From Bacteroidota bacterium (lineage in GTDB: Bacteria > Bacteroidota > Bacteroidia > Bacteroidales > Lentimicrobiaceae), in NCBI GenBank assembly GCA_023441805.1, contig JAEZNO010000015.1, positions 1 to 43,742 of the forward strand: a stretch of DNA of 43,742 nt, read 5' to 3'. How positions within the stretch are numbered: position 1 is the first letter of the stretch; each line of letters starts with the position of its first letter. The notes below the pieces were generated by a model, which saw nothing but the letters and a program-made list of their open reading frames with translations, had not been told where the DNA came from and searched no databases. Below are positions 34,942 to 43,742 of this stretch, in pieces. The position numbers and the translations under genes were made by a program.

Positions 34942-36954
34942 CTAAGCATTGAAGTAACTGTCAATCAGCTTATCATCAGCATAGTTTGGCAGCGTCACTT
35001 TAAGCAAAGGCTCATTTTCCATCGCACGCTTTATAGCAAAAACAGCACCTTCATTGCGTGCCCATGATCTGCGTGAAATTCCGTTGTTAACATCCCAGTG
35101 CAGCATACTGTGAAGTCGTCTTTTGGCATCAGGTGTTCCATCAAGCAGCATTCCGAATCCACCATTAATTACCTCCCCCCAGCCTACACCACCTCCGTTA
35201 TGGATTGAAACCCATGTAGCACCACGGAATGAATCACCAATAACATTTTGAATAGCCATATCAGCAGTAAAACTACTGCCATCATAAATATTTGATGTTT
35301 CTCTGTATGGTGAATCTGTCCCTGAAACATCATGATGATCCCTTCCCAATACAACAGGTCCGGTTAATTTTCCTTCAGCAATGGCTTTATTGAATGCTGC
35401 CGCTATCTTAGTCCTGCCTTCACAATCTGCATAAAGAATACGGGCCTGTGATCCGACTACAAGTTTGTTCTTTTTGGCTTCCCTTATCCATTTTATGTTA
35501 TCCTTCATTTGCTGACTGATTTCAGAAGGAGCTGTTGATGCAATTGAGCTGAGAACATCCATTGCAATATGATCAGTAACATCAAGATCTTCAGGCTTTC
35601 CGGAAGTACAAACCCATCTGAATGGGCCAAACCCGTAGTCAAAGCACATTGGCCCCATAATGTCCTGAACGTAACTGGGATATTTAAATTTCTTGTTATC
35701 GGCAAAAATATCAGCCCCTGCCCTGCCGGCCTCAAGCAGAAAAGCATTACCATAATCAAAGAAGTACATTCCTTTATCAGCAAGCTTATTGATGGCAGCC
35801 ACCTGTCGGCGAAGCGACTCCTGTACCTTTTGCCTGAAGAGCGCAGGCTCATGAGCCATCATATCATTGGCCTGCTCAAAAGTCAGTCCAACAGGATAAT
35901 AGCCACCTGCCCACGGGTTATGCAATGAAGTCTGGTCTGAACCCAGGTCAACATGTATTTCACGTTCAGCGAGGCGCTCCCATAAAGTCACTATATTACC
36001 CAGATATGCAATTGAGTGAGCTTCTTTGGCTGCAACATAATATAGAGCTTTATTGATAGCTTCATCAACATCTGAGGTAATTTCATCAACCCATCCCTGA
36101 TTAAAGCGTTTATTGGCAGCATGAGGGTTAATTTCGGCAGTGATACTTACCACTCCTGCAATATTAGCCGCTTTGGGCTGTGCCCCGCTCATGCCTCCCA
36201 ATCCTGCTGTGACAAATAATCTGCCTTCAGCCTTTTCACCATGTGCTGATATTTTCCTTGTGGCATTCAGTACAGTAATTGCTGTTCCATGCACTATTCC
36301 CTGAGGGCCAATATACATATACGACCCTGCAGTCATCTGACCGTACTGTGACACTCCCAAAGCATTAAACCGTTCCCAGTCATCAGGCTTAGAGTAATTT
36401 GGAATAACCATTCCATTCGTCACAACCACTCTTGGAGCATCTTTATGTGAAGGGAAAAGCCCCATAGGATGCCCTGAATACATAACCAGAGTCTGTTCTT
36501 CGGTCATTTCCGAAAGGTATTTCATGGTCAGCAGATATTGTGCCCAATTCTGAAACACAGCTCCATTTCCTCCGTATGTTATAAGTTCATGAGGATGTTG
36601 GGCAACTGCCGGGTCAAGATTATTCTGAATCATCAGCATTATTGCAGCTGCCTGCTTACATTTTGCGGGATATTCTTCTATCGGCCTGGCGTACATCTCA
36701 TATTCAGGCCTGAAACGATACATGTAAATGCGCCCGTATTGTGCTAATTCTTCGGCAAATTCAGCAGCCAGAACCGCATGATGTTCTTGATCAAAGTAGC
36801 GTAAAGCATTGCGTAAGGCTAGTCGTTTCTCAACAGGTGATAGAATATCTTTACGAACCGGGGCATGACTAACATTATTATCCACATTACGTGGCTGAGG
36901 CAGCTTTGATGGAATGCCTTGTTTTATTGCTTCTTTAAATTCTGTTACTTTCAT
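34942..36954 (-). CDS. hutU: Urocanate hydratase HutU (long form)
   Basis: 670 residues, about 110 more than the Pseudomonas enzyme but, as I recall, usual for the Bacteroidota form. Conserved blocks: YGGNGAVFQNWAQY, YSGHPMGLFPS, GGMSGAQPKAANIAG (NAD binding), CFDYGFGPFRWVCTSG with the expected catalytic Cys449, DSPYRETSNIYDGSSFTADMA and WVSIHNGGGVGWGE. It hydrates urocanate in histidine degradation using NAD+ as electrophile. No hutH, hutI or formiminotransferase gene is nearby. It follows the glycosyltransferase gene by 55 nt on the same strand. Confidence 0.95.
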   Translation of the reverse strand: MKVTEFKEAIKQGIPSKLPQPRNVDNNVSHAPVRKDILSPVEKRLALRNALRYFDQEHHAVLAAEFAEELAQYGRIYMYRFRPEYEMYARPIEEYPAKCKQAAAIMLMIQNNLDPAVAQHPHELITYGGNGAVFQNWAQYLLTMKYLSEMTEEQTLVMYSGHPMGLFPSHKDAPRVVVTNGMVIPNYSKPDDWERFNALGVSQYGQMTAGSYMYIGPQGIVHGTAITVLNATRKISAHGEKAEGRLFVTAGLGGMSGAQPKAANIAGVVSITAEINPHAANKRFNQGWVDEITSDVDEAINKALYYVAAKEAHSIAYLGNIVTLWERLAEREIHVDLGSDQTSLHNPWAGGYYPVGLTFEQANDMMAHEPALFRQKVQESLRRQVAAINKLADKGMYFFDYGNAFLLEAGRAGADIFADNKKFKYPSYVQDIMGPMCFDYGFGPFRWVCTSGKPEDLDVTDHIAMDVLSSIASTAPSEISQQMKDNIKWIREAKKNKLVVGSQARILYADCEGRTKIAAAFNKAIAEGKLTGPVVLGRDHHDVSGTDSPYRETSNIYDGSSFTADMAIQNVIGDSFRGATWVSIHNGGGVGWGEVINGGFGMLLDGTPDAKRRLHSMLHWDVNNGISRRSWARNEGAVFAIKRAMENEPLLKVTLPNYADDKLIDSYFNA

Positions 36955-37009
36955 TGCTTGAATATTTCGACTGATAATTCACCGCTTCTCAGCTATTAAA
37001 TCAGGTGTA

Positions 37010-38146
37010 TTACCATTGAGTTTTTTTAGAAAAAAATCCAATAAATCCTAACCAGATATTCATGATCATGAGGAATACTTCGAAGAAAGGAGTCCACATG
37101 AGGAAGTTCTTCTCATGGAGTCGATTCATGCATTTCTTGACAATGAATAACTGAGTTCCGAATCTGATTGCAAAAATAGCACCCAAAAGGATTGGTTCAA
37201 CTTTGTAGACAGCAAGCAGAACCAAAATGGCAAAGAAGAGAAATTGAGTTAATGACCAGAAGCCCAGGACTACTTTATGACTAAACCTATAGAAACCTCC
37301 CGTTGTAAGGTGCCGTCTTTTCTGGCGATACCAGGCACCAAAAGTCTGTTTGGGCTTCGAGTAAGTAAATGCCTCTTGCTCAGGTTGCACGCGGGTATTT
37401 CCTTTTCGGGCTACCTGATTTATAAAGAGATCATCATCTCCTGATATCAGCTTATAATGCTTTATAAAGCCGCCCGAATTATAGAAAAGTGACTGATGAT
37501 AAGCAAGGTTTCGGCCCACTCCCATGTATGGCATACCGGCAAGAGCAAATCCCATATACTGCATTGCCACATGCAAAGTATCAAACCTGATTATCTTATT
37601 TAATAAGGTAGGTTCATGATTGTAGGCACCATAACCCAGAACTATTTCTGTCTTATCAGTAAATGCGCTCATCATTGAACTGATCCAGTCAGCACTGGCA
37701 GGCACACAATCAGCATCAGTGAGTAGCAACTGCTCATACCTTGCTGATTTGATTCCTAATGACAAGGGGAACTTCTTGCCCTGAAAGAAGTTAAGATTCT
37801 CAGTGATAGTGACTACCTTTAAATGAGAATACTTGTCGCTCATCTCGCGAAGAAGATAGAAAGTATCATCGTCAGAGGCATCGTTTACAACAATAACTTC
37901 AAATTGCTGGTAATTCTGTTCTAATACTTTTGGTAAAAACCTTACCAGATTATGGTATTCATTTTTTGCGCAAATGATTACTGAAACCGGAGGCTTCTCG
38001 CCTGAAAAATTGCGTTTTGATGCATTATAAAATGCCAGTCGCCCAAAAATTGACCAGTAATAGAATAACTGGATCAGTAGAAGTACTACCAATGCTACTA
38101 TTAAAGGAAACCATGGTGAATTGACTAGCGTATTTATCCAAACCAT
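37010..38146 (-). CDS. Membrane glycosyltransferase, family 2
   Basis: 378 residues. One N-terminal membrane helix (about 12-32), a cytoplasmic GT-A domain (50-290) and about three C-terminal helices (295-370). GT2 motifs are VSVIICAKNEYHNL, VVNDASDDDT, the nucleotide-sugar DxD in LLTDADCVP, the acceptor-site SGDDDLFI and QKRRHLTTGG in the place of the processive-enzyme QxxRW motif. The topology resembles glycan or cell-surface polysaccharide synthases; donor and acceptor are unknown. A TAATTTTG -7 box lies at 38166-38173 on this strand. Confidence 0.88.
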   Translation of the reverse strand: MVWINTLVNSPWFPLIVALVVLLLIQLFYYWSIFGRLAFYNASKRNFSGEKPPVSVIICAKNEYHNLVRFLPKVLEQNYQQFEVIVVNDASDDDTFYLLREMSDKYSHLKVVTITENLNFFQGKKFPLSLGIKSARYEQLLLTDADCVPASADWISSMMSAFTDKTEIVLGYGAYNHEPTLLNKIIRFDTLHVAMQYMGFALAGMPYMGVGRNLAYHQSLFYNSGGFIKHYKLISGDDDLFINQVARKGNTRVQPEQEAFTYSKPKQTFGAWYRQKRRHLTTGGFYRFSHKVVLGFWSLTQFLFFAILVLLAVYKVEPILLGAIFAIRFGTQLFIVKKCMNRLHEKNFLMWTPFFEVFLMIMNIWLGFIGFFSKKTQW

Positions 38147-38344
38147 AGGTATAAATTTCAGTGCGCAAAATTAGGTAAACCGACATACTTTATGAATATA
38201 AGTTATCAACAATAGAGTTTATCTTATAAGTTATTAATCATGATGTTGGAGGCCGGACTTCAGCCAATGATTCAAGCTTAAAAATTTGTAATTTTGTTTA
38301 AACATTAGATACTTTTTCAGGGGAATAATTAAAAGCAGGCAGGT

Positions 38345-38947
38345 ATGGTAAACTCGTGGGATCAGCGTTATGCTTCAGAAACTTACATCTATGGTATTGA
38401 GCCAAATGATTGGTTTGCCGAGAAATTGAACATCATGAAGACCGGCAGATTACTCTTGCCGGGTGAAGGTGAAGGCCGAAATGCAGTATGGGCTGCTTCA
38501 ATTGGCTGGGATGTTACCGCTGTTGATCAAAGCCCTGAAGGGCAGCGTAAAGCCCTGCAATTAGCTACCGATAAAGATGTTACTATCAACTACCAGGTTA
38601 AAGATATTAGATGTTTCCGAAACCATGAAAACTCATTTGATGCCATAGGGCTTATTTATCTGCATATGCCTGCTGAATACAGGAGAAAAGTTCATCATGA
38701 ACTTATTAATATGCTTAAACCCGGAGGGTGTCTGATATTGGAGGCTTTCTCAAAAGAGCAGTTTGAATTAAACAGTGGAGGACCCAAAGACTTAAATTTG
38801 CTATATGACCCTGATGAGATAAAGGAAGATTTTAAATCACTCCGGGTACTTGAATTTCACAACATCAGGATTCATCTTGAAGAAGGTGAGCTTCATCAGG
38901 GAATTGCTGATGTTATTCGACTTTTTGCCCGAAAGCCTGTTAGCTGA
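38345..38947 (+). CDS. SAM-dependent methyltransferase, TehB-like
   Basis: 200 residues, class I Rossmann methyltransferase. It begins WDQRYASETYIYGIEPNDWF, motif I is LLLPGEGEGRNAVWAA, motif II VTAVDQSPEG ends in the acidic residue that binds the SAM ribose, and LKPGGCLILEAFSK follows. Similar proteins are annotated as tellurite-resistance TehB-type, but the substrate here is unknown. A TTTG/N21/TACTTTTT element (38285-38317) may be its promoter. The phosphopantetheinyl transferase gene starts 5 nt after its stop, suggesting an operon. Confidence 0.87.
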   Translation: MVNSWDQRYASETYIYGIEPNDWFAEKLNIMKTGRLLLPGEGEGRNAVWAASIGWDVTAVDQSPEGQRKALQLATDKDVTINYQVKDIRCFRNHENSFDAIGLIYLHMPAEYRRKVHHELINMLKPGGCLILEAFSKEQFELNSGGPKDLNLLYDPDEIKEDFKSLRVLEFHNIRIHLEEGELHQGIADVIRLFARKPVS

Positions 38948-38952
38948 TACAT

Positions 38953-39645
38953 ATGACCCGCCTGTTTGCATGCAGGATTGTTGATGATCCTGATTTCGAA
39001 ATCCTTAAAGAAAAACTACTTGCAAAGGTTCCACCCGAAGCTGCCAGGAAAGCTTTGTCATATTTCCATTCAAATGATTGCCAGCGACACCTTATTGGTG
39101 AATTGCTTGCCAGATATGCGCTCAGGCAAGTTACCGGACTTGAGCACCCGTTACCTTTTACAATAGGCGATAAGGGGAAACCACACCCTCAGGAATTTAA
39201 CGGTATTTATTTTAATGTTTCGCATTCAGGCCACTGGGTTGTAGTAGCTACTTCAATTGCCGATGTGGGTGTTGATGTTGAACGTATGCGAAAAGTGCCT
39301 GAAGGAGTGGCTTATCGTTACTTCTCTGAACCTGAAAAGCAAATGCTGGATTCAGCTGAAAATGAATTTCAAAAGGCACATATATTTTTTACACTATGGA
39401 CTCTTAAAGAAAGCTTCCTTAAAGCAATTGGTAAAGGACTAACCAAAAGTCTCAGTTCTTTTACAATTCTCCGTTCATCCGAAGGAGGTTATGAACTCGC
39501 ACAGGATGCCGAAACTAATGGATTTTACCTGAAAGCATATCCATTTGAAGATGGTTATAAGCTGGCAGCTTGCGCTAAAGAGAAAGATTTTGAGGATATT
39601 GTGCAAGTAGTGGATATAACTAATCTTTACAGTGATATTCAATAA
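38953..39645 (+). CDS. 4'-phosphopantetheinyl transferase, Sfp type
   Basis: 230 residues, the Sfp/Gsp size class. FNVSHSGHWVVVA precedes the magnesium-binding GVDVERM (about 104-110) and the WTLKESFLKAIGKGL motif (about 150-165). It moves the phosphopantetheine arm of CoA to a carrier protein. No polyketide, peptide-synthetase or carrier-protein gene is in the window, so the partner may be the housekeeping acyl carrier protein or a distant cluster. Confidence 0.9.
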   Translation: MTRLFACRIVDDPDFEILKEKLLAKVPPEAARKALSYFHSNDCQRHLIGELLARYALRQVTGLEHPLPFTIGDKGKPHPQEFNGIYFNVSHSGHWVVVATSIADVGVDVERMRKVPEGVAYRYFSEPEKQMLDSAENEFQKAHIFFTLWTLKESFLKAIGKGLTKSLSSFTILRSSEGGYELAQDAETNGFYLKAYPFEDGYKLAACAKEKDFEDIVQVVDITNLYSDIQ

Positions 39646-39717
39646 AGCTTAAACCATATCAATCAATCCAATTGTAACATGCATCCGGTTAATTACTCCG
39701 GATAAAAATATTTAAGA

Positions 39718-41157
39718 ATGTCAACAATAAATTCCCCTTCAGATTTTCGTGCAGAAGCACACAAGATGGCCGACAGGCTTGCTGATTATTATGAGGAGAT
39801 TGAGAAATACCCTGTAAAATCACAAGTCAAGCCGGGTGAAATCATTAGCCGGTTACCTGATTCACCACCTGAACAGCCTGAATCAATGCACGATATCATG
39901 GCTGACTTTGAGAAAATCATAATGCCGGGCCTTACACATTGGCAACATCCCTCCTTCTTTGCTTACTTCCCGGCTAATACAAGCTATCCATCCATTTTAG
40001 CTGAAATGCTCACCTCAGCCCTTGCACAGCAATGCATGGTTTGGGAAACTTCTCCTGCTGCAGCTGAACTGGAAGAAAAGATGATGGAATGGTTGAAACA
40101 ACTATGCGGACTGCCGTCTTCATTTACCGGTGTAATACAGGATACTGCCTCAGCATCCACTTTAGCCGCATTGCTTACTGCAAGGGAAAGAATCACTAAC
40201 CATTCAATAAACATTGCAGGATTCCAATCAGGAAAACCACTGCGCATATATATAACATCAGAAACACATTCATCAGTTGAGAAAGCTGTCAGAATTGCAG
40301 GGTTCGGAAGTAATAACCTGGTCATCATTCCTACTGACGATCAGTTTGCCATGAACCCTGATGCCCTGGATGAAGCCATTCACAGTGACATTCTTCATGG
40401 ATTCCTCCCATGTTGTGTTGTTGCCACAATTGGCACAACCGGATGTGCTGCAGTTGATCCGGTAAGAGCAATTGGGCAAATTTGTTCAAAATACAATGTA
40501 TGGCTTCATGTAGATGCTGCATACGCAGGGACAGCGCTGGTGCTGCCCGAAATGCGATTTTATGCTGATGGGCTGGAATTAGCCGACAGCTATGTTTTTA
40601 ATCCTCATAAGTGGATGTTTACCAATTTCGACTGTTCGGCCTACTTTGTTAAAGATACCGAATCACTTATAAGAACTTTTGAAATACTGCCTGAATATCT
40701 TAAAACCAAGTCGCGTGGAGCAGTAAACGACTATCGTGATTGGGGTGTGGCACTTGGAAGACGCTTCATGGCACTGAAGTTGTGGTTCGTTCTGAGAAAC
40801 TACGGAATATCAGGCATAAAAGATACTGTAAGAAAACACATCGTTCTGGCAGCATGGCTGACTATGCAGATGGAACAAGAAGCAGGATTTGAAATTCTCA
40901 CACCCACCAGATTCAGCCTGGTATGTTTTCGATATGTTCCTCATGGAATGACTGATGAGGATGATATAAACAACTTCAATGAAAAACTCGGGCAAAAACT
41001 AAATGCATCAGGAAAGGTATTTATTTCACATACTAAACTCAGAGGGAAATACACTTTACGATTGGCAATTGCACAAACTTACGTAGAAGAGAAACATGTA
41101 CGTGATGCCTGGGATTTTATCCGCAAGGTTGTAGCTGAATTCAACTATTTTCAATAG
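39718..41157 (+). CDS. Group II PLP-dependent amino acid decarboxylase (AADC-like)
   Basis: 479 residues, the size of aromatic-L-amino-acid and tyrosine/tryptophan decarboxylases. THWQHPSFFAYFPANTSYPS near residue 78 is the typical substrate-loop segment. IGTTGCAAVDPV and HVDAAYAGTA carry the PLP-binding Asp, and NPHKWM contains Lys298, the expected Schiff-base lysine. The family decarboxylates Trp, Tyr, Phe or DOPA; some members are amine-forming aldehyde synthases. Substrate cannot be told here. It starts 72 nt after the phosphopantetheinyl transferase gene. Confidence 0.92.
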   Translation: MSTINSPSDFRAEAHKMADRLADYYEEIEKYPVKSQVKPGEIISRLPDSPPEQPESMHDIMADFEKIIMPGLTHWQHPSFFAYFPANTSYPSILAEMLTSALAQQCMVWETSPAAAELEEKMMEWLKQLCGLPSSFTGVIQDTASASTLAALLTARERITNHSINIAGFQSGKPLRIYITSETHSSVEKAVRIAGFGSNNLVIIPTDDQFAMNPDALDEAIHSDILHGFLPCCVVATIGTTGCAAVDPVRAIGQICSKYNVWLHVDAAYAGTALVLPEMRFYADGLELADSYVFNPHKWMFTNFDCSAYFVKDTESLIRTFEILPEYLKTKSRGAVNDYRDWGVALGRRFMALKLWFVLRNYGISGIKDTVRKHIVLAAWLTMQMEQEAGFEILTPTRFSLVCFRYVPHGMTDEDDINNFNEKLGQKLNASGKVFISHTKLRGKYTLRLAIAQTYVEEKHVRDAWDFIRKVVAEFNYFQ

Positions 41158-41181
41158 TCATTTAATTTTGCTCATCTCTCA

Positions 41182-41210
41182 TTGTGGGAATTGGGATTTC
41201 ATTACTTTTG
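41182..41210 (+). promoter_or_regulatory. Promoter of the Omp28-like T9SS gene
   Basis: TTG (41182-41184), 18-bp spacer, perfect -7 box TACTTTTG (41203-41210). Predicted start near 41216, a leader of about 33 nt to the ATG at 41249, which supports that start over the upstream open frame. Confidence 0.6.
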
Positions 41211-41248
41211 GTTCCAACATTATCAATCACTCATTAAATATCATCATT

Positions 41249-43351
41249 ATGAGAAAGATCTCTACTCTTTTAGCATTAGCTTTGTGTTTTACTTTTAGCT
41301 TAAGTGCTCAGGTTCTGGTGTCAACAGAACCTACTCTCAAGAATGCAATTCTCGAAGAATTTACCGGTATCCATTGCGTATATTGTCCGCAGGGCCATGC
41401 AATCGCTAAATCAATTGTTGAAAATAATCCGGGAAGAGCTTTTACTATAGCTATTCATCAGGGGAGTTTTGCCACACCATCAGGCTCTGAACCAGATTAC
41501 AGAACTCCATTTGGAAATGCCCTTGCCGGTCAAACCGGATTAACAGGTTATCCATCCGGAACTGTTAACCGACATGTTTTTTCCGGAACGAATACTATTC
41601 TTGATAGAGGTGCCTGGGCTGGCGCATGTGATCAGATTATGCAAGAAACATCTCCGGTGAATATTGGAATTCAATCTGATTATGAAGAGTCAACCCGTGA
41701 ACTTACCATCCAAATTGAGCTTTATTACACCTCAGATGCTCCTACATCAAGCAATTTTATCAATATAGCCCTCACTCAGGATAGCATTTATGGCCCCCAA
41801 ACAGGGGGTAATTCAGGTAATAACTATCTTCATATGCATATGCTCAGGCATCTTATTACAGGTCAGTGGGGTGATGAGGTAACAACCACATCAGCAGGTA
41901 CTTTAGTAACACGAACTTACACTTACACTGTCCCTGAAGCGTATAATGATGTTCCTGCTATAGTTGAAAACATGAAGGTTGTTGCTTTCGTTACAAAAGA
42001 TCATCAGGAAATATATACAGGTGATGAGGTTGATGCCATAGGCGGTACTAACTTATATATAGGAAAATTAGCATCTGAAGATAATTATATCAGAAAAGGA
42101 TCAGCCGGAACACCCGTTGCTTTCAATGTTGATGCTGTAAGTAATATAGAGGGTACTGAACCATTTGAGTTCCGGATTGAATCAGTAAACGCACCTTCTG
42201 ACTGGCAAGTGTCATTCTCAATTGATGGACAGGAATACTCTACTCCTACAGTCATTAATCTTAATAAAGGCATCGCAACCAATGTTACAGTAAATATCAC
42301 TCCGGGTGAATCAGCAGGTTTCCCCGAATATATCCTCAAAATGAAGTCGGTTAATTTTCCGACTGCACCGGTTAAGTCATACAAAACAATGGCCATATCG
42401 GGTGTAACTGATTTACTCGTAAACGGGACAGGTGGCATTGAAGCAGAAAATTGTCAGGGAGTTTATCTCAATGCTTTTGATGCTGCAGGAATTACATCCG
42501 TAACCTCGGTTAATGCTAATATAATGCGCGATTTGATAAATGCTGATGCCTATGATGACGTCATCACAATGTGGCTTAACATTGCCTGGACATTTCCTGC
42601 ATTGACTGACAGCCAGGCTGAAGCTGTTATGGAATTTATAGATGCCGGACACAATCTGTTTATTGCCGGTCAAGATATAGGATGGGACATAATGAGTGGT
42701 GATGCCGGATCAAATGGTACTCCGGTAACTAAAAACTTCTATACAAACTATCTCAAGGCAGGTTTTGTAAGCGACGGTACTTCTTCAAATAATAAACTCA
42801 ATGCCGTAACAACTGATCCAATTTTTGGCGAAGTTGCCCAAAGTAATATTATTGATTACTATGGCAATAACATGTACCCTGATGAAATTAATGCCCTGGC
42901 CGGTGCTGATGTAATCTTTAATTATGTGACCTCAGCAAAACATGCTGCTATCAAGTATGAAAGTGAAGATTACCGCTCATTATATTTCGGTATTGGATTA
43001 GAAATGTTAAGTAATGTTGGTGTTCGCAATACCATTATTGATATCTCACGACAGTTTCTTACAGGATATCTTGTAGGTGTTGAATTTGTTGATGCAGTAA
43101 ATGCTGTTATGACCGGTCAGAATTATCCTAACCCGGCAGGAAGCTATACTTTCATCCCGGTTTCTAAATCTGCTCAGGGTGGTTTAATTGAAATATACAA
43201 TCTTAATGGCCAAAGAGTATTGACTCAACTGATTGGAAGTGAACTTCTACATCAAATCAATTTAAGTGAACTGCCTGCAGGTTATTATACTTACAGGGTA
43301 GTGAATGGAAGCAATATTTCTGAAACACATAAGCTGTGTGTGATAAAATAA
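41249..43351 (+). CDS. Omp28-like secreted protein with T9SS sorting domain
   Basis: 700 residues from the ATG at 41249. The signal peptide (RKISTLLALALCFTFSLSAQ) is complete from this Met; an in-frame start 27 codons upstream precedes the promoter. Residues about 30-300 resemble the Omp28 family: EEFTGIHCVYCPQGHAIA, with a thioredoxin-like CxxC motif, and GQTGLTGYPSGTVNR. A beta-rich region follows, then a domain around 400-610 (DAYDDVITMWLNIAW; GHNLFIAGQDIGWDI) that I cannot name. The last 75 residues are a T9SS type A domain (NYPNPAGSY, IEIYNLNGQRV, LPAGYYTYRV). It is predicted to be exported to the cell surface or medium. Confidence 0.87.
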   Translation: MRKISTLLALALCFTFSLSAQVLVSTEPTLKNAILEEFTGIHCVYCPQGHAIAKSIVENNPGRAFTIAIHQGSFATPSGSEPDYRTPFGNALAGQTGLTGYPSGTVNRHVFSGTNTILDRGAWAGACDQIMQETSPVNIGIQSDYEESTRELTIQIELYYTSDAPTSSNFINIALTQDSIYGPQTGGNSGNNYLHMHMLRHLITGQWGDEVTTTSAGTLVTRTYTYTVPEAYNDVPAIVENMKVVAFVTKDHQEIYTGDEVDAIGGTNLYIGKLASEDNYIRKGSAGTPVAFNVDAVSNIEGTEPFEFRIESVNAPSDWQVSFSIDGQEYSTPTVINLNKGIATNVTVNITPGESAGFPEYILKMKSVNFPTAPVKSYKTMAISGVTDLLVNGTGGIEAENCQGVYLNAFDAAGITSVTSVNANIMRDLINADAYDDVITMWLNIAWTFPALTDSQAEAVMEFIDAGHNLFIAGQDIGWDIMSGDAGSNGTPVTKNFYTNYLKAGFVSDGTSSNNKLNAVTTDPIFGEVAQSNIIDYYGNNMYPDEINALAGADVIFNYVTSAKHAAIKYESEDYRSLYFGIGLEMLSNVGVRNTIIDISRQFLTGYLVGVEFVDAVNAVMTGQNYPNPAGSYTFIPVSKSAQGGLIEIYNLNGQRVLTQLIGSELLHQINLSELPAGYYTYRVVNGSNISETHKLCVIK

Positions 43352-43375
43352 TATAAGCCCTCATACTGACCGCAC

Positions 43376-43387
43376 ACTCCGCGGAGT
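43376..43387. other. Perfect 12-bp palindrome
   Basis: ACTCCGCGGAGT, self-complementary, 24 nt after the Omp28-like stop and just before the terminator. Could be a protein site or an extra hairpin of the transcript 3' end. Confidence 0.4.
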
Positions 43388-43395
43388 ATCCAGAA

Positions 43396-43440
43396 CCCCC
43401 TGGCCTACTTTTACAATAAGTGGGCGAGGGGGATTTTTTT
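43396..43440 (+). terminator. Intrinsic terminator after the Omp28-like gene
   Basis: CCCCCT (43396-43401) pairs with AGGGGG (43427-43432). Inside, GCC.ACTT pairs with AAGT.GGC around a TTACAAT loop, and TTTTTTT follows from 43434. The stem has internal mismatches but is long and GC-rich. Confidence 0.85.
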
Positions 43441-43458
43441 GCGGCTCATTTCACCAAA

Positions 43459-43680
43459 CTAACACTCTCCTTCATCAACCATATAGATTCTCTCAACTAC
43501 CTTACCGGGAAATGCTGCCTCATTTGCATTAAAGTTAGTGCACCTTAGTATGTTACTATAGTAATAAAGTGAAGCTTTCATTTCGGTCAGGTCTGTAATA
43601 TTGCCAATGCGGATACAATGTCGTTTAGTTAAGGAATTATCATAATCGCTTGTAATTAATTGAGTAACCTTTTTTACCAC
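43459..43680 (-). CDS. Hypothetical small protein, uncertain
   Basis: 73 residues from a GTG directly preceded by an in-frame TGA. No family recognised, and no signal peptide or membrane helix. The composition looks protein-like (YYYSNILRCTNFNANEAAFPGKVVERIYMV). The only nearby ATG (43684) is in another frame and stops after 14 codons. It may be a real small gene, the tail of a frameshifted gene reaching past the right edge, or chance. Confidence 0.3.
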   Translation of the reverse strand: MVKKVTQLITSDYDNSLTKRHCIRIGNITDLTEMKASLYYYSNILRCTNFNANEAAFPGKVVERIYMVDEGEC

Positions 43681-43742
43681 TCATAATTCGTCGAGGATTT
43701 CTCCTTTTTGGTCTGACAATTTCTCTTGTCTTTGATACAATT

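Overview
The window (about 36% GC by eye) is chromosomal DNA of a Bacteroidota bacterium, most likely an environmental member of the Bacteroidales or a neighbouring order. Five things point there: promoters of the TTTG/N18-21/TAnnTTTG type; mostly weak Shine-Dalgarno sequences; two proteins with type IX secretion (T9SS) C-terminal sorting domains; a gliding-motility GldA ATPase; and glycine-lipid (glsA/glsB-type) acyltransferases. MurE carries the DNPR motif of meso-diaminopimelate-adding enzymes. I see no tRNA or rRNA gene, CRISPR array, prophage or insertion sequence.

Layout. 1-200: edge repeat-like sequence, a terminator and a promoter. 201-6653: a TPR-CHAT lipoprotein, mutS2, a small DUF6132-like membrane protein and a convergent MmcQ/YjbR protein. 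6993-8876: acyl-CoA carboxyltransferase plus biotin carrier. 9301-11701 (minus): glsA-glsB-engB. 11900-27177 (plus): the division and cell-wall (dcw) cluster mraZ-rsmH-ftsL-ftsI-murE-mraY-murD'-ftsW-murG-murC-ftsQ-ftsA-ftsZ, followed by a yqeY-like gene. 27247-29977 (minus): rplM-rpsI-rpsB-tsf. 30779-33385 (plus): gldA and metK. 33601-38146: a small T9SS cargo protein (minus), an S4-domain protein (plus), hutU (minus) and a membrane glycosyltransferase (minus). 38345-43351 (plus): methyltransferase, Sfp-type phosphopantetheinyl transferase, group II PLP decarboxylase and a large Omp28-like T9SS protein.

How it fits together. The dcw cluster would supply nearly all of cytoplasmic peptidoglycan precursor synthesis and the core divisome. 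It is headed by an mraZ promoter overlapped by three 10-bp-spaced GTGG repeats, the expected MraZ autoregulatory operator. The striking break is murD: only the C-terminal 182 codons are present, so the ATP-binding centre of an essential ligase is missing while every flanking gene is intact.

The best RNA element is a compact pseudoknot in the metK leader that matches the SAM-II riboswitch core. A 10-nt downstream segment perfectly complements its ligand-binding loop. A second candidate is a three-way-junction RNA just before rpsB, and a third is a leader before rplM. Other second-look items are REP-like palindromes after metK, a carboxylase pair lacking partner subunits, an orphan hutU, short direct repeats in intergenic DNA, and an H-X5-D variant of the acyltransferase motif in GlsA.
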